Source of the DNA: Tritrichomonas musculus
Taxonomy: Eukaryota; Parabasalia; Tritrichomonadida; Tritrichomonadidae
DNA length: 64,000 bases
Direction: 5' to 3'
NCBI GenBank assembly: GCA_039105265.1
Contig: JAPFFF010000011.1
Location: forward strand, 2,790,001-2,854,000
The notes beneath the pieces were generated by a model that worked only from the letters and a program-made list of their open reading frames with translations, was not told the DNA's origin and ran no database searches. A program made the position numbers and the translations under genes. Position 1 is the first letter of the stretch. Every line of letters begins with the position of its first letter. Shown piece by piece: positions 53,896 through 64,000 of the stretch.

Positions 53896-54219
53896 ATGGT
53901 AGAATACATATATTTGATTCGTGAAAGAGAATTTTCTTATTCTAATCAACCTGTATACAAAATTGGTAGAACAAATAAGATTGCAACAAGAATGGGACAA
54001 TATCCAAAAGACAGCGAAGTATATATAATTGAAGTAGTAAGTGATTCAGTAAAAGTGGAAAAAGAATTAATAACAATATTTGAAGAAAATTATAAGAGAG
54101 CAACAACAAGAGATGGAACAGCATTTATAGGTAATGAGTACTTTGTTGGGAATGTGAATGAAATGATATATATTATTAGGACTTATATCCAATATCATTG
54201 TCCCAGAGCTATCATTTAG
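53896..54219 (+). CDS. GIY-YIG/T5orf172-like nuclease domain protein
   Basis: A 107-aa protein starting MVEYIYLIRERE. It has the pattern YIYLIRE...PVYKIGRT (GIY-YIG-like beta strands with the conserved K-I-G-R), a following helix (KIATRMGQYPKD) and VEKELITIFEENYK with the acidic residue expected of the family. Such small nucleases occur as stand-alone mobile genes in NCLDVs and phages. It is present only in element C, squeezed between PolB and the vertex-like gene, overlapping the latter's end by 8 bp, which suggests recent acquisition. Confidence 0.7.
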   Translation: MVEYIYLIREREFSYSNQPVYKIGRTNKIATRMGQYPKDSEVYIIEVVSDSVKVEKELITIFEENYKRATTRDGTAFIGNEYFVGNVNEMIYIIRTYIQYHCPRAII

Positions 54220-54943
54220 TAAGGATGTCATATATATCAGCCTCTTGGCTTGGTTTTATTTTTAAGGTAATGAAGAGAGGAGATTTTAATATTACTGGTT
54301 GAAACATGAAATCAACTAATCTCATTTCCAAATATTTTAATGAATCCGTATTAACTTTTATTTTTATTGGCTTAGTCATGTCATAGTTAACTATCATTGC
54401 CTCTTGATCCATTATCATTGTGTCAATGTTTGCAAGGATGCTTGGGGTATATTCTTGGTCTCCAATTGATGAATGAGTTGCTACCCCCTGTAATGAAACT
54501 AAATACAACTTATTGGCAAAATCAAGTATAGGTAGATCAGGTACATTTTTTTCTTCATTAGCTTTTACATCAAATTCCTTGCAGTTGAACAAACCAGTAA
54601 TCAATTTTGCTCTATGACTTCCTTCCTTGAATGTAATATTTTCAGTAGATGTTAATGATATGGTTCTGTTATTGATATTCTTGAAGGTGATAGTAGTCTG
54701 ACGAGAATTTAGAAATTTGACTAGATATCCAAATGAATAGGTATACATCTCCTCGAAATCAATTCGTACCTCATCATTAGCTGTTTCAAATATTAAATAA
54801 TCTTCTGCAGTTGTCATCAATATGTTGGCTTTGGTGTTGATAGATGAAACATAGTACTTCACGTATGGACATTTCCATGGGATATCAATATTAAGTCTTA
54901 CCGTATTGTAATTACCTGGTTGACTCTGAACACTATACAACAT
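54212..54943 (-). CDS. Beta-rich structural-type protein, element C version
   Basis: 243 aa, homologous to 6843 and 37752: LNIDIPWKCPYVKYYVSS, HRAKLITGLFN, KLYLVSLQGVATHSSIG and a C-terminal LVDFMFQPVILKSPLFITLK. Its start lies 18 bp from the divergent fibre gene, as in A and B. Persistent pairing with the fibre gene through rearrangement of PolB supports a joint structural role, perhaps vertex protein plus fibre. The fold is inferred, not shown. Confidence 0.55.
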   Translation of the reverse strand: MLYSVQSQPGNYNTVRLNIDIPWKCPYVKYYVSSINTKANILMTTAEDYLIFETANDEVRIDFEEMYTYSFGYLVKFLNSRQTTITFKNINNRTISLTSTENITFKEGSHRAKLITGLFNCKEFDVKANEEKNVPDLPILDFANKLYLVSLQGVATHSSIGDQEYTPSILANIDTMIMDQEAMIVNYDMTKPIKIKVNTDSLKYLEMRLVDFMFQPVILKSPLFITLKIKPSQEADIYDILTK

Positions 54944-54961
54944 AATTTAATTTCTGATAAA
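54944..54961. promoter_or_regulatory. Ultra-short divergent promoter, element C
   Basis: 18 bp between divergent start codons (AATTTAATTTCTGATAAA type). The spacing and AT-richness are conserved with 7581-7595 and 38493-38508 although the sequence is not. Confidence 0.45.
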
Positions 54962-56397
54962 ATGTCTTTGGCACTGTATTCTGCAAAGAGCAAGGAAGCA
55001 TATAAACTCAAATCAAATGATATAGAAATCACTATTGATGAAGAAGATGGTAAACGACTAAACATTGAAAACACTATTGAACCTGGCGAAATGGTGCAAT
55101 TTAATTGTATCTACAACAAAGCTGAAATAGATGAAAAAATAGTTGGTGATTATTTCGAAAAAAATGGATTCGAAAACTTTGGTGCGCTTAATCTTATGGC
55201 AGGGAAAGGCATTTATACATGGAATACTAACGGTACACTGACACCAAAAATACAATATTGTGCAAGCTTCAATAAGCTCTATGAAAGACTACGAGATAGT
55301 GCTACTAATTTACATACCTTTCTAGCTAAAATGAAGGATGACGTAGATTCTGGTATTGCACCTGGTGCTATATTAAACTATTTTACAGGTGAGGTAAATG
55401 ATAAAGAAATAATAACAGAATCATATGATGTTAGTACACACAAGAAACTAATAGAAGCACTTACACAGAATCATCAAGGTATGCTAAATGTAATGAACTT
55501 AATGATTAAAAATATAGATGATGTAAATAATGCAATTGCACCTAGTATCGATTGGTCTAAACTATCTGATTTAAAAATAATTGTTGAACATGTAGATAAA
55601 ACTACTCAAGCCTTAACTTATGAAACGGAGGACAAGAAACCAGAAAGTATGGACGCTATAATACAAGATATAAGTACAAGTAATGAAAATATATCTAAAT
55701 GGATAGCAAATAATACTGTTAATTTTACTGAGGTAGAACCTGTTAAATATGTTGATGAAAAGGTTAATGAAACTACTAATGAAACTACCTATGATGTCAA
55801 TGAGACTAACATAACTAACATGAAAGATTTTGTTAATAAAACAAATACAACAGCTGCTAATATTACTAAATGGATAGATGCGTTAAATGATCAAACTATA
55901 TCTTATGAGACCCTCTTGAACTTAACAGGTGGAAATACTTCTATGTGCTTAATTAATAAAACAACTGGTGAACCTGAAATACATGAGGTTAAAATAGAAA
56001 TTGATGAAACAACTCCTACTCCAACTCCTACACCTACTCCTACACCTGAACCTACTCCTACACCTACACCTACTCCAACTGAGCCACCAAAGGAGTTAGT
56101 TAACCAAGATGATATGGTTTATGAAATTCCCACTACTGATGAATTAAAGAATTTGATAACAAATAAGATTCCAGTTAATAATGCCCCTGAAGAACTCACA
56201 ATCAATGTATCTAAGTATTGGTTATATAGTAAAAAGACAATTGGATGGATAAAAAGCTTATTGTATAATATAATTTCGACTACTCTATATCTTGCTAAAA
56301 TACATATTAAATTAACTTATAAAACAATCGACTACGCCTTTATTCAAACCCTGAAAACATTATATAATATATATTATTTTCTCTGGTCTCATTTTAA
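54962..56397 (+). pseudogene. Fibre/spike-like gene, element C, part before the transposon
   Basis: I chose the ATG at 54962 (MSLALYSAKSKEAYKLKSND). Anchor FNCIYNKAEIDEKIVGDYF. The following cassette is the one shared with element B: GIYTWNTNGTLTPKIQYC, LRDSATNLHTFLAKMKDDV, SNENISKWIANNTVNFTE, GGNTSMCLINKTTGEPEIH, and a long TPTPTPTPTPEPTPTPTPTP linker. It includes many N-x-T/S sites. It is interrupted at 56398 by the foldback DNA transposon. A surface fibre role is inferred. Confidence 0.6.
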
Positions 56398-57347
56398 GGG
56401 AGATAATAAAATTTTCCACTTTTTTCACTTCACATTTCGTTTTTTTAAAAAAAATAAAAAAAAATTGTGAATTTTTTGAAAATTTTTTAAAAAATAGTGA
56501 TTTTTTTTGAGAAAATTCAAAAAATAGTGAGTTTTTTTTACCAATCAATGCAAAGAATGCAGCGAAAAAATCCCAAAAAAATATATTTTGGTCACTGACT
56601 GATGAAGATTAAAGTGGCGTGAGTTTCATCCGAAAATTCCTTATCTACTCAATATATATAATTAGATTGCGGCTAATTCCTCAAAAATAAGCATATAAGT
56701 GCGTGAGTGTTGTGCATGATCAAAATATACATTACATATTGCGATATAAAAGTTCAACTCATCGATTTTCAAATCAACGATTGATATCTAATAATCGCAT
56801 TTTTTAGTTTTTCAGTTTAGACAGAAAGTAATATATCGTTAAATAACATTCTTCATAGTTTTTCACATATGATTTTAACAAAAAAATTGATAGAAAGCTT
56901 TTTAAAAATCTGTCATTTATTAATGATATTTTTAAATTGATATGAATATGGTAAATAAAAATGCATCAAATGCATGATATATTTAATAAGATTTAAAAAT
57001 ACACTACTACTTTTTTCTAGTTTTGTTTTTTAAAGGATAAAAATCAAGATTTTTAATAAATTTAAACTTATTATAAACGTAATTCAAATGTAATCTCGAT
57101 ATTTCATCAGTAATTTTTATCAATTTTTAATTTTATATTCATAAAAACATACATTTGCATTATAATGATCGTTTTTGTTATTATGATAAAATCAAGAATT
57201 GATATATGAGCATTTAAAATTTTAAAATAAATTCTATAACTTACTTTAAAATTTTCAATAGTTTATTTGATTTTGAATTATGATAATATCTTAGTCACTG
57301 AACAATAATAATGAAATTTATTCTATTATATATTATAGATGATTGGT
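56398..57347 (+). repeat. Left 950-bp inverted arm of the foldback transposon
   Basis: Reverse complement of 59186-60135 wherever checked. The subterminal part has repeated AAAAAATAGTGA words. A GC-richer patch includes GATTAAAGTGGCGTGAGTTT. The homology ends after GATGATTGGT. Confidence 0.9.
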
Positions 57348-59185
57348 AAAAAAAATAATTTCATGTCAAATATCAAATATCATATTTTTGATTATTAAAA
57401 AAGTTTTTCATAAGAATCAACATTATTAATTTGATTCTTTCAATTGATTGCTGTATAACAAATTATATATACATTCTAATTTATTTGTTATTCAAAATAA
57501 ATATTCTTTATTCATGATTTTTTCTTCATTTATTTCTTTTAAAATTTTCAATAGTTTATTTGATTTTGAATTATGATAAAATAAAAACACAATTTGCTTC
57601 ATATTCAAAGAGCATTTTTAATTAATACTTTGAGATAATATTTAATATAATTTATTCTATCTTTTAAATATTTAAATTTTTATTGAACAAATTGAAATAA
57701 AAGATATTTGAATAAATTGAATTAAATGATTGTATTGAACGAATTGAATGATATTAATTTCACAAAACAATAATAGTGATATTTATTCTGTGAGATTTCA
57801 CTTATTTGATTTGGTATGTATTTAACTTTTATATTCAAATCGAAACAACCTAAAATATCAAATCAAGATTAATAGCAGCAACAGCTTCTGAAATCAATAT
57901 TTTTTCAGCGTTAGGAGAATATGAAAAGAAAAGTCCTTTTGCTGTAATCAAATGCTGCAAAACATTATATTTATATAAAATGTTATTTGATATAAATATG
58001 CAAAAAAACATCATAACAAACAAAAAAAGAATTCGAAGAGATAAAAAGATTTGCTAATATATTGACTCAGATGGAAGATAATGCAGAATGCGAAAAGTTA
58101 AAAGAATGAATAGATAATGACTTACATAAAGATTTGTACAATTCTGAGGAAAAAGAAGGTGAAATCTCATATTAATGAAAATTTATTAATCTAGAAGATA
58201 TAGATATAATAATAACTATCTCATGTATTCAATCATACTAATCATTAAGTAAAAAGCTGATATCAGTATTCATTCAGACTCTTTTTGATTCGGTTTTATC
58301 AGTCGTATAATTTATAGGAAGAAATTGATATTTCATCTTGACAACCTATATATACAGGAAACAATTAAAGGTACCGAAGGACAAGTGTACATCTAAGATT
58401 ACCAAGAATAGAAAAAAGACAAAATCAAATTAATTAAGAGCAAATGCATGGCTTTCAATGGATAAAGTTTCTTAGATTATGTATTTATTTTATATATGAG
58501 ATGCCATAATATATGAAATAAATGAATAAGAAACAAAGAAAGACGTAATAATTATAAAAGAAAAAGATTTTAATGGAGAGAAATAATTATATCTACTCTT
58601 TAACTTTAAAATTGTGGAAGAAATCTTTGAAGAATATAAGATGAGAAGTAAATACATAAGAGTGAATGGCAAAATACAAAAAATATATAGTTTAGTAAAA
58701 GTAGAGAAATACATTTAATTATCTCTTTATTTTTGTTTATTTCGACTTGATATGATTATTATGGTCAAATAGGTCCCAATTTGAATTTGGTTGGAAGGAA
58801 AGAGTCGATTTTGGTATATAAGTCTGATTTAATTGTTAACCATTTAAAATTAATTTTTCTCATGACTCATTTGAAATAATTTAGTTTTTTTAATTATTTA
58901 TTATATTAAACATCATGAATTATTCTATTTTATAGGTTATTTGAAATAAAATTGTGTTATTTATGCTTTTTTCATTTTTTTTTTTTAAATAAAATGAATT
59001 TGTTTGATGTCTAAAAGGTATTATTAACTTCATAATAATAGTTATTGCAATGCATTACTCATTTCCATGGTTCAAAGTTTTATTTATCTACTATACACAT
59101 CGATTTTTAAAAAAAAAATTTTATTATATTTCAAAAGATATAAGAATGAAATTAAATTAATTAAATTAATTAATTTAATATTTGC

Positions 59186-60135
59186 ACCAATCATCTATAA
59201 TATATAATAGAATAAATTTCATTATTATTGTTCAGTGACTAAGATATTATCATAATTCAAAATCAAATAAACTATTGAAAATTTTAAAGTAAGTTATAGA
59301 ATTTATTTTAAAATTTTAAATGCTCATATATCAATTCTTGATTTTATCATAATAACAAAAACGATCATTATAATGCAAATGTATGTTTTTATGAATATAA
59401 AATTAAAAATTGATAAAAATTACTGATGAAATATCGAGATTACATTTGAATTACGTTTATAATAAGTTTAAATTTATTAAAAATCTTGATTTTTATCCTT
59501 TAAAAAACAAAACTAGAAAAAAGTAGTAGTGTATTTTTAAATCTTATTAAATATATCATGCATTTGATGCATTTTTATTTACCATATTCATATCAATTTA
59601 AAAATATCATTAATAAATGACAGATTTTTAAAAAGCTTTCTATCAATTTTTTTGTTAAAATCATATGTGAAAAACTATGAAGAATGTTATTTAACGATAT
59701 ATTACTTTCTGTCTAAACTGAAAAACTAAAAAATGCGATTATTAGATATCAATCGTTGATTTGAAAATCGATGAGTTGAACTTTTATATCGCAATATGTA
59801 ATGTATATTTTGATCATGCACAACACTCACGCACTTATATGCTTATTTTTGAGGAATTAGCCGCAATCTAATTATATATATTGAGTAGATAAGGAATTTT
59901 CGGATGAAACTCACGCCACTTTAATCTTCATCAGTCAGTGACCAAAATATATTTTTTTGGGATTTTTTCGCTGCATTCTTTGCATTGATTGGTAAAAAAA
60001 ACTCACTATTTTTTGAATTTTCTCAAAAAAAATCACTATTTTTTAAAAAATTTTCAAAAAATTCACAATTTTTTTTTATTTTTTTTAAAAAAACGAAATG
60101 TGAAGTGAAAAAAGTGGAAAATTTTATTATCTCCC
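59186..60135 (-). repeat. Right 950-bp inverted arm of the foldback transposon
   Basis: Begins ACCAATCATC and ends TTTTATTATCTCCC, mirroring the left arm with no net length difference. An apparent ORF start inside this arm is fortuitous. Confidence 0.9.
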
Positions 60136-61330
60136 CTCATTTTAAATGCATTGTGTTTGAAGGGTATCCAAACATAAAAGACGCACTTACAGGGGAGATA
60201 AAAGAAGAAAATATAGTATTTAAAGTAACTAACTATGATAGTGAAATAGAAAATTTTGTTGGTGAAATAGACCCTGACTTTGAAGAAATGCTAGAGGGTT
60301 TTAAGGAAATCACACCAACTACTAAAACAGTTGATGAGTTGAAAAAGAAAGGATATAAAGAAGTTAATGTAGCATGTACATCATGGGAAGTATTCTGGGG
60401 AAACGCTTGGAAGTTAATTAAAAGACCATTTATAGCTTTATGGAATGGAGTTAAGAAGTTTGGTAATGATACATATTTATTCTTTACAGGTGAAGATAAT
60501 GATGGTAGAGGAACATATTGGGAAAATTGTCCTCATATGTTGAGGATTACAATAATAGCTTTCGTCTTGGGTGGTGCAGCAGTTTCTATTGGAGCTCTTG
60601 TAGTTATGTATGTCCAATCGCTGAAAAACTCTTTGATGGTTTTGAATATATTATGATCAAATTATCAGGTAATGACCCAGTTCCTATTGCTTATGCTCGA
60701 ACATTAGCAGAAGATTCTATAGTAGACCCTGATGGAAATAAGATAGATATTGATATTGATTATGAGCTATTAGAAATATTTAGACAAGAATATAATGCAA
60801 AAGTAGTAGACTACAAGGTTATGAATAATGAGATATCAACTCCTTCTACTGACTCTAAATTTTTTACATTAAAAGAATCAGATCAACTTTACTTATATAG
60901 ACCATCAAAAGTATATGAAGAATCTAATTATTATTGTATGAGATGGGATATTGACTCTGATTATGACATACCATTAAATTTAGTATTTAAGTTCAAAGAC
61001 TATCTATTTGGTCATAACTGGGAATTAACATGGGATGGTAAAAATTGGACAGGAGACAACTGTGTTAATAATATTTTACCCAAATTGTTCAAGTCGAAAA
61101 ATAAAACAGGTGCTATAGAATTTATAGTGAAGCATACTGATATAATGTCTAAATTGCTTAAAGAAACAGTTTACCCAGATATGCCTGATGACCATTCATC
61201 ACTTAATTTTGCAGAAATACTTTACCAATATCTGACCAATTGGAGAGTGATAAAGAAAGATGGAATTGAGACGAATAAAATATAACTATAAGTACAAATG
61301 ACTATAGCTTTGAGAAATTTAATGAAAATG
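60136..61330 (+). pseudogene. Fibre/spike-like gene block of element C after the transposon (broken)
   Basis: Starts with the second copy of the transposon target duplication. It carries fibre-type sequence with a hydrophobic segment (ITIIAFVLGGAAVSIGALVV), the IVDPDGNKIDIDIDYELLE stretch also found in B, the shared FFTLKESDQLYLYRPS block, and the W-rich module (MRWDIDSDYDIPLNL, FGHNWELTWDGKNWTG) seen at the start of the 10097 gene in A. This part of element C is broken; I do not describe individual lesions. Confidence 0.6.
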
Positions 61331-61338
61331 GTTCGACT

Positions 61339-63960
61339 TTGGATAGAGCGTATATTTTAGTTGGTAGACCAGATGACGTTATTACTACAAACGCATTATA
61401 TGTTCTTGTTGATTTAGATATCAATGGAGAGATAACAACATTACAATGGGATTGCAATCAGGTAAACGCAGTATTAACAGGTTTTATGAATGTATATGGT
61501 GATAATCCATGTATAGAATTATTTAAGTATTATCGAACAAAAAGACATTCGGTTAAAATCATTGAAGGATTTAACCATAAGAACATACGAATATATATCG
61601 AAAAAGAATTCTTTAATCAAGAAGGTTTAAATGCAAATCCATTTAACTTAATTATTTATCAACAATTTTATGAAGTCGAGCCAGACCCAAGAAATTGCAC
61701 TACTATATCAACAGATTTTAATATCTATTCATCAAAGATTATATGGGCTGATAACATCATGACAATGGGAAGAGACTTAAATGTTGTTGGTGGTACTGTT
61801 GATACATTAGGTTATGAATTTCTTTTGTTAAAGCAAATCGTAGACAATCTAGTTGAAAAAGAAAGAATCCAAGCAGTTTATAACGAATACACAAAAACCT
61901 TAAGAGATGTACTCTCTGTAGTTGATACAGTATTAAGTATAGTTGGTATGGGTCTTGCACTTGCAGGAGCGTTATCAACATTAAAGATGGTAAACAACTC
62001 AGTAAATATTAATACATATCAAACAACACCTTTCCCTGGTCCTGGCGGTGGTGGAGGCGGCGGCGGTGGAGGATATCCTGGTGATGGAGGTAGTGGCTTT
62101 CAAGGTAAGTTTTTGGTGAATGTTGATTTGAAGGCTGATAAGATGACTATGGAAAGATTTTTACCAATAACAACAACTGTTCAAAATCCTATTGCAGGTG
62201 CTATATCAACATTTTCAGCTACACAGGTTGTCCTTTCGACAACACATGCATTAACTCAGTTGGGAAATGCTATTGCTACACTTGGTTCGAATGTATTAAA
62301 TTTCTTTAGGAATAGACCAGATACGAATGGAACTGAAACATTAAATATTAATTCATCCTCGATTACAATAACTGATAATGATACTGATAATGCAACAAAT
62401 ACTATCACAACCACTGAACAATCATTAGAGAGAACTCATAGAGAAGTTCAGCCACAAGTTGTTACAGATGAAACAGATGAGATTCGAACAGATATAACTG
62501 TACCACAGACTACAATGACAAATACAGCTTCAACTACGATTGCACTTAGGAATCAAGTTCCTGTTATTGATATTGCTGGAACTCAGTATACCTTAGAAGA
62601 CATAGCAGATTTGACAAGAGAAGAACGAAATGCATTAGTTGCTAATCATCCTGATATCTTACGTATCCAATATCATGGAAGAGAGTGGTTTAATGTATAT
62701 GATTTGTTTTATAATGACCAACTCATTATCCATAATAATGTATTTCAACGAAGGACTCTAATAAGACCAGCTGATATTGAGATGACAGATAGAATACATA
62801 GAGCTACTGATAATAATTGGTCAATAGAATGGGAAGGAACAACATACATAGCGAGAGATATTGAACAATTATCGATGCAAGATAGACTAAATTTACCATT
62901 TGTTCAAAATGGAGATATTGGATTAGAACCTTACTTGAATGAGCAAACAATGGAAGCATGGATAAATATTATTGACCATAGAGGAGAGACTATTGACCCA
63001 ATTGTTGCTACTATTGATTATTCAGCACCAACAACAGCAAATATTAGTGGAGGTCAAGTACGATTTGTTGGAATTAATTCACAGATAGAAGTTAATGCAA
63101 ATGGAGTTAGATATCAACATTATGACCTTGTTGCCACAACAGATACTTGGACAGTACCAGGAACAACACCAGCAATAACAGCAAGAATGATAGAACAAAT
63201 GAGTGATGAACAAAGAGGGGAACTAATGGATAATATTTATTCTCATGGTAATCTTTTAGCTTTTAATGACACATTAGATGAAACAACTGGTGAAGAAATA
63301 ACACAAGTACTATATAATGGAAATGTAGTTGCTACAATAGATAGAAGAAGACTACATGTAATTAATATTGTAAATGGAGTAATAGAAATGTACCAACAAG
63401 ATGGTGTTATAAGTGCAACTACCCAGGTTATTATGGGAGCAGTAGGTTATGTTGCTAGAAGGTTCTTACATGGTCAATGGCAGTTTGTTAGACATCATCC
63501 TGGTGATGCAGCAGCTATAGCAGGAGTAGCAGCAGAAGCATATGTAGCAAATAGAATAGGATTATTTAATATTCCAAGTTGGTTCCGTCGTAATGATAAC
63601 CCAGAAACATTAGCAGAGGAAGATGTATTAGAAAAGATTCTTGCATGGGCATATCATGAAGAAACAGATGATGAACCTGAACTTGAAATAACAATGAAGG
63701 ATGCTGATAAGATGATGGTTTCATTTGATACATGTATTAATATTGCAAAGACATATCGCGATACTTTAAAGGGTACAATAGCATTCATGTGCGAGAAAAT
63801 AAAAGAGCTCGATAATAAGCATCCATTAGAAGATATAGATATGACTGCTTATATTACTAAAGCAGAAGTGAAGGAAATGATAGACCAGAAGGATGCATAT
63901 ATTGATACTCTTGAGAAAAGACTTGCTACATTAGAGAAGAAGTGCGCAAATATAGAGTAG
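61339..63960 (+). CDS. Fibre/spike-like protein 2, element C version
   Basis: An 873-aa open frame corresponding to most of the 10097-13132 protein. Before the Gly hinge (61339-62079) it is diverged from A. From the PGDGGSGFQGKFLVNV stretch onward it is almost identical to A at the DNA level, including the three DIADLTREERNAL-type modules. It ends in a coiled coil (IDTLEKRLATLEKKCANIE). It probably forms trimers at the virion surface (inference). The lower divergence of the distal part marks a recombination or conversion tract. Confidence 0.55.
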   Translation: MDRAYILVGRPDDVITTNALYVLVDLDINGEITTLQWDCNQVNAVLTGFMNVYGDNPCIELFKYYRTKRHSVKIIEGFNHKNIRIYIEKEFFNQEGLNANPFNLIIYQQFYEVEPDPRNCTTISTDFNIYSSKIIWADNIMTMGRDLNVVGGTVDTLGYEFLLLKQIVDNLVEKERIQAVYNEYTKTLRDVLSVVDTVLSIVGMGLALAGALSTLKMVNNSVNINTYQTTPFPGPGGGGGGGGGGYPGDGGSGFQGKFLVNVDLKADKMTMERFLPITTTVQNPIAGAISTFSATQVVLSTTHALTQLGNAIATLGSNVLNFFRNRPDTNGTETLNINSSSITITDNDTDNATNTITTTEQSLERTHREVQPQVVTDETDEIRTDITVPQTTMTNTASTTIALRNQVPVIDIAGTQYTLEDIADLTREERNALVANHPDILRIQYHGREWFNVYDLFYNDQLIIHNNVFQRRTLIRPADIEMTDRIHRATDNNWSIEWEGTTYIARDIEQLSMQDRLNLPFVQNGDIGLEPYLNEQTMEAWINIIDHRGETIDPIVATIDYSAPTTANISGGQVRFVGINSQIEVNANGVRYQHYDLVATTDTWTVPGTTPAITARMIEQMSDEQRGELMDNIYSHGNLLAFNDTLDETTGEEITQVLYNGNVVATIDRRRLHVINIVNGVIEMYQQDGVISATTQVIMGAVGYVARRFLHGQWQFVRHHPGDAAAIAGVAAEAYVANRIGLFNIPSWFRRNDNPETLAEEDVLEKILAWAYHEETDDEPELEITMKDADKMMVSFDTCINIAKTYRDTLKGTIAFMCEKIKELDNKHPLEDIDMTAYITKAEVKEMIDQKDAYIDTLEKRLATLEKKCANIE

Positions 63961-63987
63961 AATAGAGAATTATTTTTTTGGACTTAA

Positions 63988-64000
63988 ATGGACGAGACGA
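63988..64000 (+). CDS. Start of the next fibre-like gene (cut by window end)
   Basis: ATGGACGAGACGA follows a TTTTTTTGGACTTAAATG stretch, 27 bp after the previous stop. By position it should be the element C counterpart of the gene at 13152 in element A. Only four codons are visible. Confidence 0.4.

Larger units (their letters stand above)
56398..60135. mobile_element. Foldback DNA transposon, probably Mutator-like, non-autonomous
   Basis: A 3738-bp element with 950-bp terminal inverted repeats (56398-57347 and 59186-60135), outer ends GGGAGATAATAAAATTTTCC. It is flanked by a perfect 10-bp target duplication, CTCATTTTAA, at 56388-56397 and 60136-60145. The 1838-bp interior (57348-59185) is extremely AT-rich, shares a 42-bp AAAATTTTCAATAGTTTATT-type segment with the arm, and shows no transposase; the longest frames are under 80 codons and unconvincing. 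A 9-10-bp target duplication with long terminal repeats is typical of Mutator-like elements. Equal arm lengths and near identity imply recent insertion or arm conversion. It inserted in the element C fibre gene. Confidence 0.9.
41931..64000 (+). mobile_element. Polinton/Maverick element C, diverged and broken
   Basis: A relative of A and B with recognisable penton-like, integrase (remnant), ATPase (remnant), small virion proteins, MCP, HNH, basic protein, PolB (minus strand), GIY-YIG, vertex-like and fibre genes. No terminal repeat is in the window at either side. It carries a plain DNA transposon at 56398-60135. I estimate roughly five breaks. Most genes are clearly diverged from A and B, so it is a different lineage and older, except for a near-identical patch at 62080-63960 shared with element A. 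Confidence 0.85.

Noticed and set aside
58490-58714. 74-aa minus-strand ORF inside the foldback transposon
   Set aside because: Composition is that of random AT-rich DNA; there is no DDE signature and no support as a transposase.
59985-60135. A long frame that begins inside the right arm of the foldback transposon and runs into the fibre region
   Set aside because: The first part reads a low-complexity inverted arm (its mirror image gives an identical ORF at 56360-56548 on the other strand). The start is fortuitous and the fibre part begins only after the target duplication.
1-64000. An alternative genetic code (for example ciliate reassignment of TAA/TAG)
   Set aside because: Many genes of 300-1100 codons are open under the standard code and end at TAA, TAG or TGA right before the next promoter, so the standard code fits.
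1-64000. Retrovirus or LTR retrotransposon content suggested by the integrase
   Set aside because: No reverse transcriptase, gag or LTRs were seen. The RVE-type integrase is the normal integrase of Polintons and sits in a capsid/PolB context.

Overview
The window is an AT-rich eukaryotic locus made almost entirely of Polinton/Maverick-type virus-like elements. Intron-free, tightly packed genes use the standard stop codons. They encode a protein-primed family B DNA polymerase (three copies), an RVE-type integrase, an Ulp1-type cysteine protease, an A32-like packaging ATPase and a double-jelly-roll major capsid protein (two copies). No host housekeeping gene was seen. The host cannot be fixed from sequence alone. 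The low GC, the T-tracts and the 1.2 kb repeat at 40722-41930 are compatible with an arbuscular mycorrhizal fungus or a parabasalid, but this is only a guess.

Layout. Element A (1-16032) shows only its right part: small genes, PolB, a minus-strand structural-type gene and three long fibre-like genes, ending in a 275-bp terminal repeat whose outer end reads ...GTATATACTACT. A 5.1 kb spacer (16033-21135) belongs to neither neighbour. It holds inverted-repeat arrays, two hairpins, a 222-aa protein of unknown function and an 849-aa primase-polymerase/SF3 helicase of the kind used by virophages, Polinton-like viruses and NCLDVs. Element B (21136-about 40721) starts with the matching terminal repeat (AGTAGTATATAC...) and runs through an HNH gene, a morphogenesis block (protease, penton-like protein, integrase, ATPase, small proteins, MCP), and then the same block seen in A, about 98-99% identical. 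From the A/B offset I infer a full element of about 25.7 kb. Segment 40722-41930 is unrelated repeat DNA with a tRNA-like SINE head. Element C (about 41931-64000) is a diverged relative with the same gene set in altered order, with PolB on the opposite strand and a GIY-YIG gene added. It is interrupted by a plain DNA transposon (56398-60135) with 950-bp inverted arms and a perfect 10-bp target duplication.

How the parts fit. MCP, penton-like protein, protease and ATPase form a virion-assembly module. PolB replicates the genome by protein priming and the integrase inserts it. The long genes after PolB look like modular trimeric fibres or spikes: a conserved N-terminal anchor, interchangeable middle cassettes and shared C-terminal modules. 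A and B look young and largely whole, apart from B's right side and perhaps one or two breaks. C is broken in roughly five places.

Most interesting observations: the primase-helicase module lying exactly between two Polinton termini; fibre-cassette exchange marked by a 71-bp identical block between A and B and a near-identical 1.9 kb patch between A and C; an OTU-like Cys/His domain fused to PolB; repeated GxQT motifs resembling dynein-light-chain LC8 ligands in several element proteins; and an inverted-repeat-bounded single-gene cassette in C.
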